NCBI GenBank assembly: GCA_013396525.1 | Contig: VWYX01000274.1 | Location: 850,794 to 914,793, forward strand | DNA length: 64,000 bases | Source: Chaetorhynchus papuensis | Taxonomy: Eukaryota > Chordata > Aves > Passeriformes > Rhipiduridae | Direction of reading: 5' to 3' | Shown here: positions 36,805 to 48,622 of the stretch, in pieces | Layout of the letters: each line of letters opens with the position of its first letter | Numbering within the stretch: position 1 is the first letter of the stretch | The notes under the pieces: model-generated | What the model saw: only the letters and a program-made list of their open reading frames with translations | What the model was told of the DNA's origin: nothing | Database searches by the model: none | Made by a program: the position numbers and the translations under genes

Positions 36805-37563
36805 TTACCATAATTTGGTAGGGACATGTTGATTCAAGGAAGCAGCTGCTGAGTGAGCCAGAGATGAAGTAAATAACAAGGCTGATAGCAGCATTATCCT
36901 GTACCCTCTTAGCAATGAGAACACGGACTGGGCTAATTCCTGGTAAAAGAAAATATCCTTTCTCATTTTCTTGGCAGGCACTGCAGCTTGGCTGCTCCTA
37001 GGTGGAAGCTGGAAACTCCCACAGCCAGGGCCTTTCCTTCCTGAGCACCTCATGTCTTCTATAACAGAAATGGATTTCTCGCGCTTCCTACTGCACGGTT
37101 GCCCTCTCTTCCCCAAGCAGATTCCTTTCTCCTTATAGCCTGCTTTTCCTCCATCTGGCTGGGACCCTCTACTCAAATGAGAATTAATCTGAAAATAACC
37201 CATGAAGACTGGAGTCACACTTTGGGAAGCCAGAGCACTGACCAGCCAGCTAGGCTTGTATTCACAGTGCCCCTCCCAAAGTAAGCAAGATATGGTAAAC
37301 AGAATGGAACCTAAGCCTGAGTGAAAACTGAGGCAGTTTCTATATGAAACGTGGAATATTTCCCTTGTGCTACCCCAGTGTAACCCAATCTGTACTGCAT
37401 ATCTGGGGGAGCAGGAAAACCAAGTTAAAAGTCCCCTGATAAACAAAGGTGGGCATCGAATCCAGGTCCCCACATCGTCCTGGCAGAATATCCCAATTAA
37501 ACTGCTTGGTAAAACTGTTGTCTGTTGTCCCTGTTCTAATGCTGCCCCATATGCCAGGGAAGC
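36805..37563 (-). other. Candidate exon: longest open frame in the window
   Basis: The minus strand stays open for about 252 codons, from just after a TGA at 37566-37564 down to TAA at 36807-36805. Within it a pyrimidine-rich acceptor (TTTTCCTGCTCCCCCAG) ends at 37403, and the end of the frame overlaps a strong donor, ATTATG|GTAAGG, at 36809|36808. The implied exon, 37402-36809, is 594 bases, an exact multiple of three. The peptide is Ser/Gly/Leu-rich with a hydrophobic stretch near its end (MLLSALLFTSSLAHSAAAS), but I recognise no domain. The frame has no early ATG and no obvious codon bias. It could be a lncRNA exon or chance. Confidence 0.25.
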
Positions 37564-40500
37564 TCAAGATAATCAAGGTTCATCTTTTAATTTTGCTTAG
37601 GGCATAAATTCATAGTGCTCTCTGCCCTCTCTTCAAAGCATCCCACATAGAAGGAGATACTGTTTTCCTTGGGGTAATGCTGGCTGACAAGGCATCGTTA
37701 ACAAGAGTCTCTCCACATGAGATTAGGTTTTGGTACATTCACTGATAGGGAATGCGACGAGCAAACGGTAGTGACCCAAGTGTGTTACAGTGCTCTGTCT
37801 TCCAGGAGATCTGGTGGTAAGAGAATTAGACACCAGTTAACGGTCAGCATGGACAAAGCCCATATATGAACAAAACCAGCCTTAAGATCAAACACATGTG
37901 AAATTAGCTCCAAAGCAATTAGTTCAGTCTTACTGTGTCTGCAATCGGAAACCGGGCAATTTATTGTTCTCCATTTTAAACACTCAAAATCAATGTGCTT
38001 GCCTTGTGAATGTACCAAAAGCTGTTCGGAATACAAACCCCAAACCTATAAAAAATGCCTAATTACACTAAGTTTTCCATTCCTTTCTGTGACTTCGCTG
38101 CCATTCCTCCCTCCTTAAGACCTTTTCTCGCATGCATTTTCTTTATGTTATTAGTGCTATCTATAAAATATGAATCCCAATTCCATGATCGTCATAAAAA
38201 TCATAAAATTCTATGCCTGCCATGAATATATTACATGATTTATTTTTGTGTGAAGTACATATTAAATCTAAGTATTGAAATGGTATTTTGCCTCCTTGAC
38301 ATCAAGAACTTTAAAAGATGCCCAATTTCTACCCAATTGCTATTATGTTAGGTTTCTTTCCCCGTTTTAAAACAGATACTTCAGAAGCTATTTATAGATT
38401 GAGGTTAATATTCATATTGCCATATGCTCTACAGTATTTCCTCATATACCCTCTTCATTTTTATTTTATATGACATATGGTGGCTGCATTATACACGGCG
38501 TTCTCCTAATGTATTGCATATGCATATAACATTCAATACAATAGTGTGGATATTCACCGTGCATTTCACATTAGCAGATTGTGAACTGATGGACAACACA
38601 GCTCCTCCACTCCGCCCCTTGCTGGACTCGTTTAAGGGGCAAAGGTGTGGTCAAAATGCCCTGGAGCTCTCTGCTTTGGATGTATGGATCCACACCCAAA
38701 ACACTGCAGGGACAAAAAACGCAGCATAAATGGAGAGAAAACTTCTGTGGTGGCTGAGGATCTCTCCCCACTCACAAATACACACAGCAGCCTTCAGGAG
38801 CTTGGTCTGAGGGGTCTTAAACTCCCTATCAGCCTTACAACCTGAGGGACATGCTAACAAGGAGCAGAATTCTTCCCCTCTTGTGGACACCAGAAGCTTA
38901 AATTTGATTTTATTGCCTTTAGCTGATAGGTTCTTAATCTCACATCTTAATGATTTCCATGTGCAAGGTACTGTCACTATACATAAGCAAAATTATTCTA
39001 TGAAAATCCTCCTCTCAAGTTAAAAAAAAACCCCAACAAAACCAAAACGAAATATGAAAACAGGAAAGCAGCTAGAAATTTACTTCCACTTCACTGCACC
39101 ATTTGCATTGCTAAGAGCACAGCAACACTAAAAAATAAAAATCCGAGAATACTGAAGCATTTTAAACTGAAGTTTTCTTTGACATTTTCTTCCATTCTGT
39201 TTTGAAAGCTACAGAAAGAAATAAAAGTCAACAGTCAAGAAGCGGAAGAAAAAAAAATTCATTTGACTGAACTATTTATCCACATTTAGTATTGCCAAGG
39301 AACGGAAACATCAGTTATTCACACAGCTCCAGTCATCATAGCACTCTATAAAGATCGGTGGTCACAGAGCACTCAAGAACTAATAATTAGTTTTTCTACT
39401 TTTTAAGTGGAAAAATGTCCTCGTGTTAATAATCAACAAGAACGTAAGATTTTCCATTAAACTTTCCAGGCTTTGACATGTCTGCAGAATTCTACTCCTG
39501 CAACCCCTGGTTTATTGAATATTTTTTGTGGCTTTTTCCCAGAACAGGACCATCACCGCTGCTGTGCGTGCCAGCCTTGCTGCCACCATTGTTTGCCATG
39601 CAAAGGCAGGGCTGGTGCTTCCCAGAAAATGCTTTGCTCTGTGTTTCAGAGCCTACTGCAGGATCAGTAAACAGCCACGATTAGCAGGGGGAAAGGAGCA
39701 GGCAAAGCGTGACCTGAGCCAAAGTCTGCCCAGGACCTCGCGTGTCATCTCTTCAAAGGAAACAGAGCTCCTCACTACCAACAAAGAACAATTCCATCCT
39801 GGTTGTGCAGGACCATCTCAGTCCCTCCCCCAGAAGGAATTGTATATGGCCTTTGTCCTTTCAATCCTGCTCCTCTGTGCTAATTAATGAGCAAATGATA
39901 TCAGTAACAACCCATATTGATAAACAACAATTGAGTGGACCTCACGGTGCCCTTGACAGAACCAAATATTGCAAACAGGAATACCAGCTTTGCAGGACCA
40001 AAAGCTTTTCCCCAGGGGGGCAGGTGTTCTGGGATGGGTTCAGAGGTTCCTGGTGATTCCAGCAGGAACGAAGAGCACAACCCAATCCCAGCAGCACAGG
40101 CCAACATTGCACCATTCAAAAGCCTTGTACGTGTCAAATCCCCATTTCAATCACTAGGAACTTCATTGGAGTAAGGTGCTCATCCTAGAAAAAATTGAAT
40201 CTGTAGTTCAAACATTCCATGAACTATGGATTCCACTCCCAGGACCTGGGTTCAAAAAGCAGGCAAGGACAAACCCTTCTTTTCTTTGTGTACAGATGAT
40301 CTCTATATAAATACATTCTCATAAAATAGCTCCAATACCTCAAATATACTCCCTACCCCCTATCCTCCAATCCAAATGACACTTAATTAAGCCATCTGAT
40401 CTTCAGAGGCTTTTTTTCCCCCTGTCAGAAACAATGAAGAAATAAGAAGATTTCTTCTAGAGCCATAGGCTTTAACTACTGTATCACGTACAGAGAACAG

Positions 40501-40619
40501 AAAGAAAAGCCTGGACAAGATGCAGAAACCGTGAAGAAAAATTATTAAAGATTTAGGAAAAAGAAAAATCAATCAAGGGAGATACACAAACCTGATTAGG
40601 AAAGAAAAGATTGTATGTT
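37564..40619. other. Non-coding sequence
   Basis: An AT-rich, repeat-free stretch at 38150-38560 may include conserved non-coding DNA. Overlapping frames at 39470-40180 show no domain. Confidence 0.5.
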
Positions 40620-40642
40620 CCTATATATAAATATATATATAG
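40620..40642. repeat. (TA)n microsatellite
   Basis: An alternating T/A tract with one internal AA interruption is flanked by CC and GG, making it nearly self-complementary. Confidence 0.85.
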
Positions 40643-43349
40643 GCATGTTAACGGGTGGCTGGTTCTTCTAAGATTAAAGAAAATAACCTAAGGTTAAATA
40701 TCCTTTTGAGTTCCTCTGCTACCATCTACAAAACTGGAAACCTGTTTGCCATGGCTCCAAGCAAAGAGCTGATAACAGAATATTTTTGCAGCTAAATTCT
40801 CTCTTTTTCCACCAGCTCCTGAAGTCATGAGACAAATTCACTTGCCAGAAACTGATTGAGTACAGGGGATTTTTCCAAGTCTCTTTTCTGACCCAGATTT
40901 GTGTCTTCGTGCTTTCTGAACAGATGGATAAGATGATCATTCTTTAAAGATCCCAACTTAAATGAAAATGTGTTTAGTGGTTCCAGTGCAGGGAAATACA
41001 GTAAGCCATTAAACCATGACAAATTTGACACACACAACAACTTCAGGGGAAACAGGCCAAAAAAATGGAATGTCTACCTTACCAAAGCAGAAACTGAATC
41101 CGAGTGATTAAAAAAAGCAGCAAGGGAGATAAGAAAATAGCCATTTGTCCTGTCTGGGCTCACACCACAGCCCACTGCAGAAGCACCACAGCTCCTACCA
41201 GCTGCCCCCACCCAGCCCCACCCACCAGCATTGCCAAATTAGCACAGAAACACAAAACTCCCTGTTAGAGAAACAGCAAAGCACCCTGGAAAAGGCAACG
41301 AGACACATTCTGCTAACTACTTGCCTTCAATTCACAAATGAATATGGTCAGGCTCAGCTAAAGCAAAAAAAAAATGAACCAAGACAACAAAACCCCACTG
41401 AATTGTGATTTATAGTAAATCTCTGACATTTTTATGGTTCTCAAACCAATAATGCAAGAAGAAACAGCAGACAGTGAGCTCTTGGCACTGGTATTGACTT
41501 CAAGGTCAGTGGAGCACAGAAACCCATTGGTTACTGATAAAATGGCCTCTCCTCCACCCAGCTGCTTCTGGTTTTCAGCAGAGAACTTCTTGGAAACCTG
41601 CAGGTGTTTGATATTTCGTGGTACTTAGCTCCCCTACTGCACTTGATAGAATAATTACTTTGTTTAAACTTTTCAATCAACAGAATTTCTTCCCTTGAGC
41701 CTGAATTTGCCTTATGTAGTATCAAGACTAGAGAAAGCAGGTTAACAGCCTGCCTAGTTATTCACATCTATGCAGGAGCCTTTTATTCTTGAATCAAAAA
41801 TGTATTCTGTTATTATTCTTTCAACTGGTATGTAAGGGTAACTTGATTGTGTCTGTAAGTAAGTGCCATACTGAATTTAATCCTGCTATTTATTTGCTTT
41901 GAATTATCCTGTATTCATTTTTTCTGTACTCTTAGGCATCGATAAAGTGGTTCTTACTATTACAGTAAATTAAATGCACTTTAAAAGATTATCTTTAATA
42001 TTTGTCATAACAAGAATTTACATCAATGTTTTTCTCCCTTTAAGTGGGTATAAAGAACTCATGTACATTTTTTAATTTACTGTGTAGTATTTATTACATG
42101 AAGAACAATTTCTTAACTAATCACAACTCATTAAATTCACAAATTATTCCAAATAGCCCATGGTAAAGGACCTCTTGTATTAGGAACAGAAAAACAATCC
42201 AAAATTTTTTTGTGAACAAGCATAACTAATTTTCTGGTTCTTTTCATGGATGAAATTAAGTATTTCAAAATGCAACAACTCCATGGGAAGTAAGAGGAGG
42301 GGGGACACCGAGTGAAAAGAAGCTGTGGGAAGGATGGAGGATAGATGTGAATGGCACAGCTTTGAGCAGAGGAGGAAAATGGAGGCTGATGCTGTGTGCA
42401 GGGGAGGAACCTCCCTCCCTCTCACCCCATCCCTCTCTCCTTGGGTCAGTCCTGCTCCTCCTGCACTGCAGGCTGTGAGCAAAAGGCGTGCTGGGGGTTT
42501 TGTGGCCACCCTTCCACAGTCCTGTGCCACGTTGCCTAATGACTGTCACTTAATTGCTGCATTTCCTGAAGCAGGCAGTCCCTAACCTGATCTATGAACT
42601 GCACAAGAGCCTCCTTCGAACACAGAGCCATTTAAACCTTAGTTGTTGAGTACTGCATTCACTCTGCCAGTCACTTGCCTTTTTTTGTACATGTGTGGTG
42701 TTTTCCACATGTCTAGCACTGAAGCACACATTTGTTTGGACTATGCGCCTCTGTGTACTTTTTTTAATGTAATAAAATTGACAGATGACTTCTTTTTGCA
42801 ACAGGTTTGGTAGAAGAAAATGTTTGGGTTTTTTTTCCTTGATGGCTGTTTAGACAGCAGTCTTAAAAAATGACTAGTCACTAAAATTCCTCATGCTCAT
42901 TTCATATTGTGTTGATTCATATTAAATTCATGACAAAAAAAAGCAACTTGAGGCACTTTTGGAAATGACCACTCTTTAGTGCTTCTCTCCTCCAGGCTCG
43001 ATAGGCCCAGAGTCCATAAAGCTGCCTGCTGTCTTGTGTCATGAAAAGAAACAGCTTTGCCTGGGAATGCCATTACTGTGTAATGAGGCATGCAGCAAAA
43101 TATACCTTCAGCAGCCACTTGATGAAGGCTTGCTGACACACCAGACCAGACAGAAATGTTTTTTTGTGTGTTCTTCCTTATTTTGTCCATCAATCACATC
43201 ATTAGTCAAAGCAGACAGCTCTGTCAGCTGGGCACAGATGCAGACTGGCAGGCGATCAGTGGACAGGTGTTAGAGCTCTCCCAAAACAAGATCTCGAAAT
43301 GAGAAAAGGAGCGAAGACCTTGTTCCAAGGGCTGGAATGTCAATATATT
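40643..43349. other. Non-coding sequence, nothing recognised
   Basis: No gene is seen. A purine-rich stretch lies at 42290-42420. Confidence 0.55.
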
Positions 43350-43375
43350 AAAGAAAAAAAAAGAAAAAAAAAAAA
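43350..43375 (+). repeat. A-rich tract
   Basis: A runs are broken by two G residues, with A/C-rich sequence following to about 43410. No recognised element precedes it. Confidence 0.8.
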
Positions 43376-45316
43376 GTCAACCAAAAACCAACATATAAAA
43401 AACCCCAGCACCCAGGAGGGGAAAAGTTCAGAGGGGATGCTCAGAGCCACTACAGAGAGACTTGGAGGAAAGTTAAAAGGAGCTGCCACTTTGCATTACA
43501 TTTTCATTTCTGCCTGTATTAGCTGGTGTCGGTGGATAACGGCAACGTCCAGCATTTGCTGTTTTGAATAGAGTCTAAAGGACATTATGTAAACAGTATT
43601 GTAGTTCAGTTTCATTAGGAAAATCCTCCATGGCACATGGATTTATTTGTCCGAGGCTTCTGTCATTAAGCTGAGACACTAATACCCACAACGAGCATAT
43701 ATACTTTCAGTTTGACGTGCAAAATGGCAGAGGGCTACACGAGGGATCTCATTTTCATTATAAGAACCAAAAACATAAACAGAGTGAGATACATCTGAAG
43801 CGCCCCTGGTCGCAGGGAGTGCTAATCAAGCATATGCAAACCCGACCCCTCCCAAGCCCTTGGGCAGGGATAACTCCCACAACCTCATCCCAGGCTGCCC
43901 TGTGCCAGCTCCACCACTGACCTGTGGTCACTCTGCATTTGGCTACACACACAGTTGTCACCACAGAGGGGGACCCTCAGTGCTCCTGGGGGGCTCGTGC
44001 CTCTCTCTGGGGATGGCTGGGAGGTGAACCCACTCCTCAGACCCAGACATGCTTTGCTCAGCAATTTGAACAGCATTGTCTTCCTCAGATGTCTCAGCCG
44101 TTGGTTTTATTCCTGTAAACTGGAGCTAGTTCTCCTTCACAACATTTTCGTATGAGTCTTTTAAAGCACAGGGTGTTTCATTTCCTTCCCATCCCCTTAA
44201 GCTAAGTTTTTGTCTACAGTCACACTTTGAATTCTAGAAGGTTTTTAATAATGAGTCTGGTTAATATTGTTTCTGAACAGCTTTGCATGCATTGTGCACT
44301 CTTTTTGAGTAATATTAGATAATTTTCCAGCTCCTTGTCACGAGGCACGTGATAAATCTCCAGCAGAATCTCATTGTTCTGCGTCCCAAACCTGGGCAAA
44401 AGGGTGCTCTTGTGAGGTCCAAAACAAAATAATTTTATCTACAATGTGCTTCTCTCAATCATTCTACGGCGGAGTTGGCCAAACTGAATTAAAAGACCTT
44501 TTTATTAATCCCAGATGAACCCAGCTCCATAGAAAAGCAAGCAGCAAATCCCCAGCTGAGTGGGAGAGAGCAACCCTTTGGGAAAAAAACTCTCAAGCAA
44601 AGAATGCCATCAGGACCATACAAAAAGGGCAAAGATGTTCATGATAAAAGTCTAAGAATTGAACAGCCCAGGCAGGGATACCACTTCCAAATGCAGTTGG
44701 TTTAGTCTTATTTTAGCAAGAAAGACAAGCCCCTGGAGTGCAGTGATTTGAACAAAAAAAATCAATTAGTGATAATTCTCAGGGGTAGGGGAACCAACCA
44801 AAGAGCTAACCAGCTTCTTGCTGACAGAAAACAAGTTTGCCAAAACCACGTCACTTTTCAATTAAAAAAATACAACTGTTAAACTAGAAACTGTTAAACT
44901 GTTCCCCTTTAGAAACAGAGGTAAAATGGTTTGGGGAAAGGGACAGCAAGTCAATTGAACAGGAGACATGTACAATCCACAGCTGGAAAGCTGCAGTGAT
45001 AATTAAGGTGTCTAGGTAGGATCACAGGTTTTGCTTCAACTTTTGCCTCCTGCCCACTGCAGCTGTCTTTAAAATCCTGCAATTACTCAAGGCTTTCCTA
45101 TTTCCCCCAGGTCTTCACTGTCCCCTTTCTCACTTTGCCCCTTTGCTCATATTTACACTCTACTTCCTCTGCTTCATTTCAACCCTCACTAACCCATTAT
45201 CCTCTCTTGCCCCTTCCCCTGGGCTTTACTCCTTCTTCTTTCTTCTTCCCATCTTTAACCAGCCCAATCAAACTCCAGTTTCTTGGTATTAGTGAAAAAT
45301 ATGTTTTAAAGTGCAA
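43376..45316. other. Non-coding sequence, nothing recognised
   Basis: GC-richer frames at 43880-44160 on both strands have no domain. A pyrimidine-rich stretch lies at 45100-45260. Confidence 0.55.
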
Positions 45317-45329
45317 CCCCCCCCCCCCC
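45317..45329 (+). repeat. C(13) homopolymer
   Basis: This is an uninterrupted C run. It is unusual for this AT-rich region and prone to sequencing and replication error. Confidence 0.9.
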
Positions 45330-48300
45330 AAACATACATATCTTGCATTTAAATGCACTTACCTACTAAAAATAATATAGAGCCTTCCAGTGCAAGACAG
45401 ACCACAATTGTGAACACAGCTCCAAATTTTGCACAACAGGATTACCCTGAAAAGAGGAGGTTCCTGGTGAAATATCAAGGTGGCCTGGATTTTAACTTTT
45501 GTCATCACTGGGTTTGGTCACTTATTTTGGAAAATATTTGGAAGAAAAAAAAAAGTGGTGCGGGGGAAAAAGTCCTTTCCACTTCAATAAATAATAGGCT
45601 GGGGGGAGGGTGGAGGGAAGAGAAAAGGAAGAGAAATTAGGATCACTGAAAGGTCAGGTGCCTTTATACAGCACAAGGGAAAAGGAGCAGGCTTTCAGAT
45701 CCTTCCAAGAGCTGACCTTTCTAAACATGTGCTCAGCATGAAGGGGGTAATACCTGATACAGAGCCGCACATCTACCTTTAAATAAGAATTAAATTCGGA
45801 TAACTCTGGAGACACCATTAATCTAACGAGCCTTTAGAGGTCACTGTTGTGCCAAACAGGCCTGGGTGAGACACATTTATCTGGTAAAAGAAAATAGCGG
45901 TCTAAAGGAGCATTAGTCTACCAAACATCTTAAGTTTTATGAATAAACTCTGCCAAACAGCCCTTTTCCTGTAGAATAGGATGTAACAGCCTTTAATAAA
46001 TTAACTTTGTTACCCAGCTTTTAAGTGTGTGCACATTAACTTCAAACCTCCTGGGTGGGTCAGAAAAATCAGAGTGAAAACATGAACACGGTCCTTGTGC
46101 CAAACCCTGCCAATGGCCAGGACTCCCATGGAAATGGTTAAACTCAAGGATCTCAGTTCTCATGAGAACGGAAGGATGAAAAGGAACATGAACTTGACTC
46201 AAACAGTGGTGACTTGGGTGTTAAAACAGATTTCTTTTGAGATTCTGAACAAACTATTTCTTTCCTGGCTGAAAGATGGAAATAATGTGAGGCTAGTTTG
46301 TGGCTGATTGGATGTTTTGGATTATAGACGCTTCTATGTGATAGCAGCAGGGATCACACAAGGATTGGGAGTGAATTCCTTACGTGGTGGGTGAAATTGC
46401 AGAGATGAGGAGGTGCATTGGAGTTTCCAGGTTCACAGAACGTAAGCTTTGAGCAAGTCCTCACTGGGTTATAGCCCTTGGTGACTTCAGCTTGTCACTT
46501 CTTCCAAAGCTCCTGGTGAGGCCAGGCCCTGCTGTGAGAAGGCATCTGGTGAAGTCAATCTGCCAAAAGAACATGAGAAGAAAAGCAGGTCCACTCAAAC
46601 AGTGCATCACTCCTGCTCTATCTGTGCTCCAGTGGCAGCATGCAAAAATCATATAACTTATCCCCTTGCTTGTGCAGCTTGGATCCTGTCTCTGCAGCAT
46701 TGTCATCGATCTCTTTCTTCTACATTAGGCTCCCAGGCAGTCTGTTGGGGCCGATTTGTCAATAATTTCAAAGGTTATTCAAACGTTCAAGCTTTATTGT
46801 GATTCTTAATGGATCATCTCCATAGAGCAATTTAGAAGTGTGGGAGAAGGAAGGTTATGCAGGAACGGAGGAGAGACAGTGCCTGGCTGGTGCCAGTGCT
46901 GCTGTAACTTTGAACAACACTTCACGTAGCAGAGCCACCGTGCCAGACCCACAACTACGTTAGATACACCAAAACTTTCAAGGAAGGCACCAGTTCTGAT
47001 GATTCAGGAAGAAGAACACCAATTAGTAGGAAAAAAATGCAGGCAGAAAGGCACCATCAACAGCACACTGGAACTCAGCAGTTGGATTGTCAGTTGTCTT
47101 ATAAACTGAAGACAGAGCTTGTCATTGTCAAACCTGCCTGTTAAATTAAAAGCATGAGATTCAGGAAAAAACCCCTTACAATTTAACATGAACTTACCTG
47201 GGCCTTTCTTGAAGTGTGAAACAAATGTACATAACAAATATCAAACTCCTGGCTCCAAGAGCCTCACCATTTAAAAACAATACTTAACAGGGAAATACTT
47301 AACATCGCCCTTTAACATCTTCCTCCCACCCCCTGACTAAAGATGCTACAGAAATTTGACCTATTTATTGTGCCAATGTATGTGTTTGAAGCCAAAAATA
47401 ACCCCAGTGATGCCAGTGGAATTAAGTTAACATAAAAAAAAGGTGGTTTTATCCTACTGGGAGTAGTGTAAAGGCAAGCTACACACAGCTGGGAGGGGAA
47501 GGAGGAAAGCTCAGGGCACAGCCCAACAATGTTTGGGAAGCAGGAGCAAGGTGAAGTGTCAATTCCCTGTCTACCCAAGTCCCTTCGAAGCAGGAGATCT
47601 GCCATAGCTCCTGGCCACACTAAAGGCGGTGACAAAACTCTCACTGAATTTATCTGTTCATCTAAAGTGTCAGTCTCTTTTTTTAAGTGGTCTTAAACTA
47701 GAATATTTCGTGAGCTGAGAGCTGCCAGTTATAAGAGTTACATTGGGAGGAACTGCAGATTTTATCTAAACCATACAATTACCTCTAGAAAATACATTTT
47801 TTCAGTCTATCTATATCTGTAGAGTACACCCAACGCACCTGTCAACCAGATATGCTATATGTCAAAGTCATCAAGGAATATCAAGTAGATGTCAATCAAA
47901 TTAGTCTTTAAAAGTAAGAACTTCTATACTAGAACCACTGGAAAGAGCTATGTGATTACTGCATAGAAGTACACCTATTTTATTAGAGCTATCACATTGT
48001 ACTGATCCCTGTGTTCACAACAAGGGTTTTAGAAGTAAAAATATCAGCTCTAAACTAGGACATGGCTAGTGTTCCCTTCCCAAATAAACAAGTCCAGTAA
48101 TCTTCACATTTTACATGGCAGCATCCCACCGATCAGAAAAGTTTTTACATGAGAGCAGCAAGACAATATATTCAGAAATAAACATGCCAATGGAGCATAA
48201 ATTACTGGCTGTATCCCATAACCACAAATGGCTTTCCTTGGTTCAGAACTCCTCACGTGAGCAAAGGTGTCAGGAAAACAGGACCTGTTAGAGGCAAAGA

Positions 48301-48572
48301 TTAAATTTGCAGATTATTTGCATCATAATATAAATCCACAGCGTATTTTGCAGTGGAATACTCTTTCTATACATTTGTTTCCATAGTGCTAGGAGGAAAA
48401 CTCCTCTCATCTGTATTAAAATGTGAGGTACAAGAAATGTTTTGTCCAAAGCCATGATGAAAACCTGAACTCTCAAATGTATTAATGAATCAAAGTGTGA
48501 AATAAAAAGAAAAATGACCCAGTACAAAACAAATCATCTATTAATTCTGAAGCACTTAATTTCTGTTTAAAT
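45330..48572. other. Non-coding sequence, nothing recognised
   Basis: It includes a G-rich, potentially quadruplex-forming patch, GGGGGGAGGGTGGAGGG, at 45601-45617. No gene or transposon is recognised. Confidence 0.55.
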
Positions 48573-48622
48573 TAGTTTAGGTTTCTAAAAAAAAAAAAAA
48601 AAAAAAAAATTAACCTAAACTA
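48573..48622. repeat. Inverted repeat enclosing an A(23) run
   Basis: TAGTTTAGGTT (48573-48583) and AACCTAAACTA (48612-48622) are exact reverse complements. Between them lies an uninterrupted run of 23 A (48587-48609) with three and two flanking bases. The arms would form an 11-bp stem with an A-rich loop. Confidence 0.9.

Noticed and set aside
45601..45617. G-rich patch as a regulatory G-quadruplex
   Set aside because: The runs are irregular and there is no nearby gene or promoter, so it is only a compositional note.
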